Assembly (NCBI GenBank): GCA_023457475.1
Contig: JAEWLO010000377.1
Location: 1 to 17,419, forward strand
Direction: 5' to 3'
DNA from: Pseudomonadota bacterium
Lineage (GTDB): Bacteria; Pseudomonadota; Gammaproteobacteria; Xanthomonadales; Xanthomonadaceae
Length of the DNA: 17,419 bases
The notes beneath the pieces were generated by a model. It saw only the letters and a program-made list of their open reading frames with translations, was not told the origin of the DNA and searched no databases. Within the stretch, counting starts at the first letter, position 1, and each line of letters begins with the position of its first letter. Position numbers and translations under genes: made by a program. Shown piece after piece: positions 11,853 to 17,419 of this stretch.

Positions 11853-14800
11853 ATGTCGCACCTGCATTCGACCGCCGAGCGCGGTACCGCTTTCCGCCGT
11901 ACCCTTGGCACTCACCCGATGGCATGGGCCATTGCCGTAGCATTGGGCTCCATGACGGTGCCGGCAGCGGCACAGCAGGCCTTCAGCCCGGCCTGGTTTG
12001 CCGACAAAGGGGCCGCGCAGGCCGGTGCGGCGCAGAGTGGCCGGATGCCTAACGGGGCACCGGTCAATTTCGGCCAGCCCACGCAGCAGCAGGAAGCGGC
12101 CCGGCAGAAGCTGCAGCAGTCCATTGAAAATCTGGGCAGTGCGGCCCAGGCCATCGCTCTACAGCAGCGGATGCAGGAGCAGGCCCGCCAGAGCTTGCGG
12201 AATGCGGGCTACCTCGTCGTGGACGGACTTGGTGAAGGCGGTCTGCAGGTTGACGAGAACCCGCTGACCCGAGGATGGCTGAACGCGCGCGAGGCCATCC
12301 AGCGCGCCGGGGCGGACGGCAAGGTCGAAGTCAGCAGCGAGCAGACCGCCGACAAGGCGATCCTGAACTGGGAAACGTTCAACATCGGCGCGAACACGAC
12401 GCTGAGCTTTGGTCAGAATGCTGACTGGGCCGTGCTCAACCGCGTCAACGATCCCAATGCCCGTCCCAGCCAGATTCTGGGCCAGTTGAAAGCCCCGGGC
12501 AGCGTGTTCGTCGCCAACCGCAACGGGGTGGTGTTCGGCAACAACAGCCAGGTGAACGTACGCAACCTCGTTGCGGCTGCGGCGAGGATCAGCGACACCC
12601 AGTTCAAGGACAATGGGCTGTACAGTGCGGACAACAACACGGCTGCCCTGACCGATGCCTTCGGCGACGTGGTGGTGGAGCGCGGTGCACGCATCGCCAC
12701 GCAGGAGCCGTCGACGGCGACCCGCGGCGGCGGCTACGTGCTGCTGGCCGGTCACAGCGTGGAAAACGCGGGTCAGATCGACACGGTCAAGGGCCAGACG
12801 CAGCTGGCGGCGGGCGATTCCTTCGTGATCCGCAGAGGTGTCGGCACGGCGCAGAACGCCGCTTCCACCACACGAGGAAATGAAGTCGCGCCGCGCTTCA
12901 TCACCGGCAGCACGGCCGGGCAGGTCACCAATACGGGTCTGATCCAGGCCCGTGAAGGCGATGTCACCCTTGCCGGACGCACGGTCGAACAGGCCGGCGT
13001 TGCCGTGGCCACCACCACCGTCAACCAGCGCGGCACCGTACATCTGTTGAATGCCATCAGCGACCGCTCCGGTTCGGTCACGCTCGCGGAAGATTCCACC
13101 ACCGCCGTGCTGATCGAGGATGACGGCAAAACCACGGTGCTGGACAGCCAGCGCGATGCATTGATCGCCGAATCCGCCGTGCAGGACCCGTTGCGGGCCA
13201 CCAGCAGCAGCGGCACATTCGACAACCTGTCGCGCATGAACGACCGACGTGACCAGTCGCGCATCGAGATCGTCTCCGGCGGTAATGTCGCCTTCGAAGG
13301 GCAGTCGTTGACCTTGGCCACGGGCGGCCAGGTCGTGGTGGATGCGGCCGGTCGCAGCTTCCTGGCCGAAGGCGCGCGCGTGGACGTTTCCGGTGCGACC
13401 GGCGTCCAGGTGGCGATGGAGAGCAACAACGTCAAGATCAACGTGCAGGGCAACGAGCTGCGTGATTCACCGGACAACCGCGACAGCGGCAAGCTCAACA
13501 GCCTGAACAACAACGAAGCCTGGATCGACCGTCGTCAGCTGATCCACGTCGCGGCCGGAACCGGCGGCTACGAAGCGGATCGCTGGTATGCCGCCGGGGG
13601 GCTGCTGGAAGTGGGTGGCTATCTGGGAACCCAGGCGCACTCCATCGGCGAATGGGCCGCACAGGGCGGCAGCGTGCTGCTGGGCGGCAACGAGGTGGTC
13701 ACCCAGGCCGGATCACGCATCAATCTGGCCGGCGGCACGCTGGATGTGGCCACCGGCACCATCCGCCAGACCTGGCTGCGCGGCAACGACGGTCAGCTGT
13801 ATCGGCTGGACGACGCGCCGGCGGCAATGGTATTCGCTGGGCTCTACCGCGGCTTCGAGAATGAGCACGCGCGCTGGGGTGTTACCGAAGCCTTCCGCAG
13901 TCCGCTGATCGCCAGCGAATCCCGCGTCGAGAATGGCTACACCGTTGGCCGCGACGCCGGCCAGCTCAAGGTGTCCGCGCCCACCGTGGTGCTGGAAGGC
14001 GACATCGACACCAGCACCTTCCAGGGCGTCCGCCAGGATCGGGGCCCCGATGTCGACGTAGACGGCTACGGCCAGGCGCAGACCGCCGTGGCGCGCAACG
14101 CTGCGCTGCTGCTCGGCAGCTACAGCGCGCTGGGCCGTGACGGCACCTTCGCCACCGACGTGCGTATCGGCGACAGCGTTGCCTCGGCTGCCGTCGCGGA
14201 TCTTGCCTCCCCGCTGGACGCCTCGCGCCGCAATACGTTCTGGATGGACGCCGATACCCTCAGCGCGCAGCAGTGGGGACGGCTGGACCTTCTGACGTCC
14301 GGGTCGGTCAGCATCGACGGTGCGTTGCGCCTGCAGGATGGTGGCGCGCTGGCGTTCACGGCCGCGAAGGTGCAGCTCAACGGGGTGATCACCGCGCATG
14401 GTGGCTCGCTGTACGCGGGCAATGTGATGACCGTGCTGGGAACACCGCAGGCGCTGCTGCGCGATGGTCGGGGCGAGGTGGCATTGGGCGAAAGCGCCCT
14501 TGTCGACCTGTCAGGCACCTGGACCAATCTGTATGTGGATGCCGCTGCGGCGAACCGGTCGGCGTGGTCCGATGGCGGCAGCATTCAGCTGGAAAGCAGC
14601 CACGATGTCGTGCTGGCGGACGCGACCCGGATCCGGCTGGACGCCGGCGGCAGCGTGGACACGCACGGTGATGTGTCCGTTGGCAAGGGCGGAAGCGCGC
14701 AGCTGCGCGCGGATGATGGTCGTGTCACCAGCGATGGCTCGGGCCGTGTACGTCTGGGCGAGGGCGTCCGTTTCAGTGCATTGGGCGGTACCGGCAGCGG

Positions 14801-17419
14801 CACGTTCGCGCTGGAGACCGGCGGCAATGCACGCCTCGGCCAAGACGCAACCGAAGCCGCTGTGGCGGTGGATGCATCGGTATTCTCCAGCGGGTTCGCT
14901 TCCTACGACATCAACGGACATGCCGGACTGGCGCTGGCCGACGGGACGCAGCTGTCCGTGGTCCGCCCGGTGCTGAGGGCAACTACGAGTGCGTTGACCG
15001 CAACGGACAGCGCCTCTGCACTGGAAGCCTGGCTGGCACCGCTGTATCAGGCCGATCCTGCATCCGGTGGAGTCACTCAACGTAAGGGTGCCAGCCTGAC
15101 CCTGCGCTCGGAACGCGCCTTCCAGGGCGGGAGTCTGGTGGTGGGAGAGGGCGCGCTGGTCGAGGTGGACAGTGGGCAGTCCATCACCCTGCGGGCCGCT
15201 GGCGACATCACGGTCGATGGCACCCTGCGCGCGCACGGCGGCACCATCGCGCTGGAAGAAGTTCGCAATCCGCTGGCGCTGTTCGGCGGGGCGGCGGGAA
15301 CGCGGACATGGCGTCTGGGCGATACCGCCTTGCTCGATGCCAGTGCTGACAGCTTCGTGCAGACCGATGCCGGCGGCCGTCGCCAGGGCATCGTGCATGA
15401 CGGCGGGCAGATCACGCTGGGCGGCGACCTGGATTGGGAAGCGCGTAACGCGTTGGTCGATCCCGTCGAGGCGTTCGTGGTCATCGACAAGGGAGCGCGG
15501 CTGGATGCCTCCGGCACCACGGCGCGACTGGACGTACAGGGGCGGGGCGAGCAGCAGGTCGATACCGATGGTGGACGTATCGTCGTTCGCTCGGCCGACG
15601 CACTCTATCTGGAGGGCACGCTGGTGGCAGCTGCCGGTGGCAGCCAGGCTGAAGGCGGCACCCTGGGCGTCGCATTTGGCGGGGCCACCTATGCCAGCAA
15701 TGCAGCAGACGACCTGCTGGTCGCGCGCCAGCTGCAACTCGGCACCCAGCACGAGTCCAGCAGCGATCCGGCCAACCCGGCGCGGGGGCACGGCTATCTG
15801 AGTACGCAGCAGATCCAGGCGGGTGGATTCGACCACCTCTCCCTGTTCGGCGACGTGCGTGCGTCCGAAGACCTGACGCTTGCCATGGGCGGCAGTCTGC
15901 GCATTCATGGAAGCCTGGGCATGACAGCGGATGCGCCGGAGCAGAGCGCGCTTTCCCTTGCCGCGCCCTATCTGAAGCTCGCGCAGGCGACGTGGCGACC
16001 GATTACCGGAGAGAATCTGAAGCGACCCGCCACACCGGAGCTGGCCGCCGAGGCGGGACACACGCTCAGGGCCGATGCCGACCTGATCGACATCCGTGAC
16101 ATCGTCAATCTTGAAGGCTTCGACCAGGTCGAACTGCGCAGCCGCGGCGACATCCGTCTCCAGACTGCCAATAACGTCGGTAGCGCCAATGGCTACACCC
16201 AGCTGGCAGCGCCCTCCCTGCTCGACATCACCGCCGCACAGATCTATCCCACCACCGGCGCGCGTGCCGGTATTGGCGCTGGCTTGCTGCCGACCTCCAT
16301 CGGTAGCGCAGGAAACTTGAGGTGGGGTAATGCAGATGCCCGACTGCGCATCGACCGTACCGAAGGCACGACGGCGAGCGTGCCGCAGTCGGTGTTCGGC
16401 ACGCTGGACCTCATTGCACCCACCCTCGAGCAGGGCGGCGTGGTGCGCGCACCGCTGGGAGCACTGCTGCTGGGCGGATTAGACGCCCAGAGCAAGGGGG
16501 GCACGGTGACACTGCTACCCGGCAGCATCGCCTCCACCAGCGCGGCAGGACTGTCGCTGCCCTACGGCGGAACCGTGGACGGACTGCAGTGGTACGTGAA
16601 CGGCACGCAGACCACGCCCCAGAACATCGGCGGAAGCGTGGGTGCCAATGGTGTGCCCATCGGCATTACCTTCAACGCGCGGCAGACGGTCGTCCAGGAG
16701 CAGGCGCTGCTGGACATGTCCGGAGGCGGCACATTGACCGGTTCCGGGTATGTGAGTGGCCGCGGCGGGTCGGTGGACATCCTGCGTGCGCCGTTGGCGG
16801 ATGCCAATCCCGCATATGCATTCAGTGATCCGGACAGTGCGGTCTACGCCATCGTGCCGGGCTACAGCGGCAGCGTTGCTCCAGTAGACATGGGGCAGGG
16901 CAGCACCGACCCGGCACTGGGGCAGCGCATCGTGGTGCCTGCCGGCGTGCCTGGCCTCGCGGCTGGCACCTACACGCTGATGCCGGCTGTTTACGCACTG
17001 CAGCCGGGCGCATTCCGCGTGGAGCTGGGGGCGACCGGCACGACCGGTCTCGGCAGCGCGGTGGCCACCGGCACCGGCTCCTGGCGTGTGTCGGGGCAGC
17101 AAGGCAGCGGCATGGCTGGCAACCTCTCGCCGTTGCTGACGGACCTGTTGATCACGCCGGCCGACGTCGTCCGTCGGCATTCCGGCTACAACGAAACGGG
17201 CTACAACAGCTTCATCGCCAGCGATGCGGACCGGCGCGGTCTGCCACGCGGCATGCAGACCGTCGACGCCGGGCGGCTCAAGCTCGCGTTGAGCAACGAC
17301 GCAGGACGTGATGGCGCGACGGCGCTGCAGGTCGCAGGCAGCGCGGACTTTGCGGCGGCGGTAGGCAGTGCCGGGTACGGTGGCAGCGTCATCGTGTCCG
17401 CCCACGGCAGCCTGGACAT
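11853..17419 (+). CDS. giant filamentous-haemagglutinin-type TPS exoprotein, PdtA/DUF3739-like, 3' partial
   Basis: From ATG 11853 (SD GAGG 11844-11847) the frame stays open for 1855 codons and leaves the window, so only the N-terminal part is seen. An extended signal peptide has a charged leader (RGTAFRRTLGTHP), a core MAWAIAVALGSMTV, and likely cleavage after AAA40. Residues 41 to about 120 are an Ala/Gln-rich helical linker (QQQEAARQKLQQSIENLG, then MQEQARQSLRNAG). The TPS haemagglutination-activity domain follows: NWETFNIG at 172-179, LNRVNDP, then N222-R-N-G-V-V-F-G and QVNVRNLVAAAARIS; these match the secretion signal read by TpsB transporters, with NRNG in place of the usual NPNG. The rest is Gly/Ala/Asp/Val-rich beta-helix with scattered [VL]D-x-SG motifs (near 511, 885, 1218, 1621). 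The segments ARWGVTEAF, YTVGRDAGQL and LTDLLITPADVVRRHSGYN resemble the DUF3739 family that includes P. aeruginosa PdtA. No cysteine occurs. The TpsB partner is not in the window. Confidence 0.92.
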   Translation, partial: MSHLHSTAERGTAFRRTLGTHPMAWAIAVALGSMTVPAAAQQAFSPAWFADKGAAQAGAAQSGRMPNGAPVNFGQPTQQQEAARQKLQQSIENLGSAAQAIALQQRMQEQARQSLRNAGYLVVDGLGEGGLQVDENPLTRGWLNAREAIQRAGADGKVEVSSEQTADKAILNWETFNIGANTTLSFGQNADWAVLNRVNDPNARPSQILGQLKAPGSVFVANRNGVVFGNNSQVNVRNLVAAAARISDTQFKDNGLYSADNNTAALTDAFGDVVVERGARIATQEPSTATRGGGYVLLAGHSVENAGQIDTVKGQTQLAAGDSFVIRRGVGTAQNAASTTRGNEVAPRFITGSTAGQVTNTGLIQAREGDVTLAGRTVEQAGVAVATTTVNQRGTVHLLNAISDRSGSVTLAEDSTTAVLIEDDGKTTVLDSQRDALIAESAVQDPLRATSSSGTFDNLSRMNDRRDQSRIEIVSGGNVAFEGQSLTLATGGQVVVDAAGRSFLAEGARVDVSGATGVQVAMESNNVKINVQGNELRDSPDNRDSGKLNSLNNNEAWIDRRQLIHVAAGTGGYEADRWYAAGGLLEVGGYLGTQAHSIGEWAAQGGSVLLGGNEVVTQAGSRINLAGGTLDVATGTIRQTWLRGNDGQLYRLDDAPAAMVFAGLYRGFENEHARWGVTEAFRSPLIASESRVENGYTVGRDAGQLKVSAPTVVLEGDIDTSTFQGVRQDRGPDVDVDGYGQAQTAVARNAALLLGSYSALGRDGTFATDVRIGDSVASAAVADLASPLDASRRNTFWMDADTLSAQQWGRLDLLTSGSVSIDGALRLQDGGALAFTAAKVQLNGVITAHGGSLYAGNVMTVLGTPQALLRDGRGEVALGESALVDLSGTWTNLYVDAAAANRSAWSDGGSIQLESSHDVVLADATRIRLDAGGSVDTHGDVSVGKGGSAQLRADDGRVTSDGSGRVRLGEGVRFSALGGTGSGTFALETGGNARLGQDATEAAVAVDASVFSSGFASYDINGHAGLALADGTQLSVVRPVLRATTSALTATDSASALEAWLAPLYQADPASGGVTQRKGASLTLRSERAFQGGSLVVGEGALVEVDSGQSITLRAAGDITVDGTLRAHGGTIALEEVRNPLALFGGAAGTRTWRLGDTALLDASADSFVQTDAGGRRQGIVHDGGQITLGGDLDWEARNALVDPVEAFVVIDKGARLDASGTTARLDVQGRGEQQVDTDGGRIVVRSADALYLEGTLVAAAGGSQAEGGTLGVAFGGATYASNAADDLLVARQLQLGTQHESSSDPANPARGHGYLSTQQIQAGGFDHLSLFGDVRASEDLTLAMGGSLRIHGSLGMTADAPEQSALSLAAPYLKLAQATWRPITGENLKRPATPELAAEAGHTLRADADLIDIRDIVNLEGFDQVELRSRGDIRLQTANNVGSANGYTQLAAPSLLDITAAQIYPTTGARAGIGAGLLPTSIGSAGNLRWGNADARLRIDRTEGTTASVPQSVFGTLDLIAPTLEQGGVVRAPLGALLLGGLDAQSKGGTVTLLPGSIASTSAAGLSLPYGGTVDGLQWYVNGTQTTPQNIGGSVGANGVPIGITFNARQTVVQEQALLDMSGGGTLTGSGYVSGRGGSVDILRAPLADANPAYAFSDPDSAVYAIVPGYSGSVAPVDMGQGSTDPALGQRIVVPAGVPGLAAGTYTLMPAVYALQPGAFRVELGATGTTGLGSAVATGTGSWRVSGQQGSGMAGNLSPLLTDLLITPADVVRRHSGYNETGYNSFIASDADRRGLPRGMQTVDAGRLKLALSNDAGRDGATALQVAGSADFAAAVGSAGYGGSVIVSAHGSLD

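Noticed and set aside
14511..16061. Antisense open frame of 516 codons within the exoprotein gene
   Set aside because: High GC makes long open shadows common; the encoded sequence is Gln/Arg/His/Ala-rich with no domain pattern, while the sense strand carries a continuous, recognisable exoprotein.

Overview
The DNA is very GC-rich, and its dense, same-strand gene packing and protein families (an Xps/Gsp-like type II secretion system, a FecR protein, a DING/LapA-type secreted PstS homologue and a giant filamentous-haemagglutinin-type exoprotein) point to a gammaproteobacterium of the Xanthomonadaceae/Lysobacterales. Stenotrophomonas is my best guess; I cannot confirm genus. All supported genes lie on the + strand.

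Region 1 (start to 859) is the 3' part of a FecR-type anti-sigma/cell-surface-signalling regulator, cut by the window edge. Region 2 (888-2117) holds two paralogous proteins of about 185 residues that I read as a Phd/YefM-antitoxin-like N-terminus joined to a helical segment resembling the N-terminal domain of IS5/IS1182-type transposases (DUF772/InsH_N). No toxin gene and no catalytic transposase domain is present. Region 3 (2175-10274) is a compact type II secretion (T2SS) cluster in the order G-K-L-M-D-E-F, with stop/start overlaps from K to E. It has no GspC and no minor pseudopilins H, I or J, and its secretin ends in a SPOR-like domain.

Region 4 (10275-11719) is a 226-bp control region with a 14-bp perfect direct repeat, then a secreted DING/alkaline-phosphatase-L-like phosphate-binding protein, closed by a strong intrinsic terminator. 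Region 5 (11720 to end) is a leader with a possible Pho box, then the first 1855 codons of a two-partner-secretion (TPS) exoprotein of the PdtA/DUF3739-type filamentous haemagglutinin family. It runs off the window.

The neighbourhood recalls the Pseudomonas aeruginosa vreAIR-hxc-lapA/lapC-pdtA region, where a surface-signalling system, a phosphate-starvation T2SS, DING-type secreted phosphatases and a TPS exoprotein are clustered. My inference is that this window is a slimmed-down xanthomonad counterpart: the FecR protein (with a sigma factor outside the window) and perhaps PhoB control the locus, the T2SS exports the DING protein, and the exoprotein leaves through a separate TpsB pore. The least explained parts are the Phd-transposase-like pair, the reduced pseudopilin set and the SPOR-tailed secretin.
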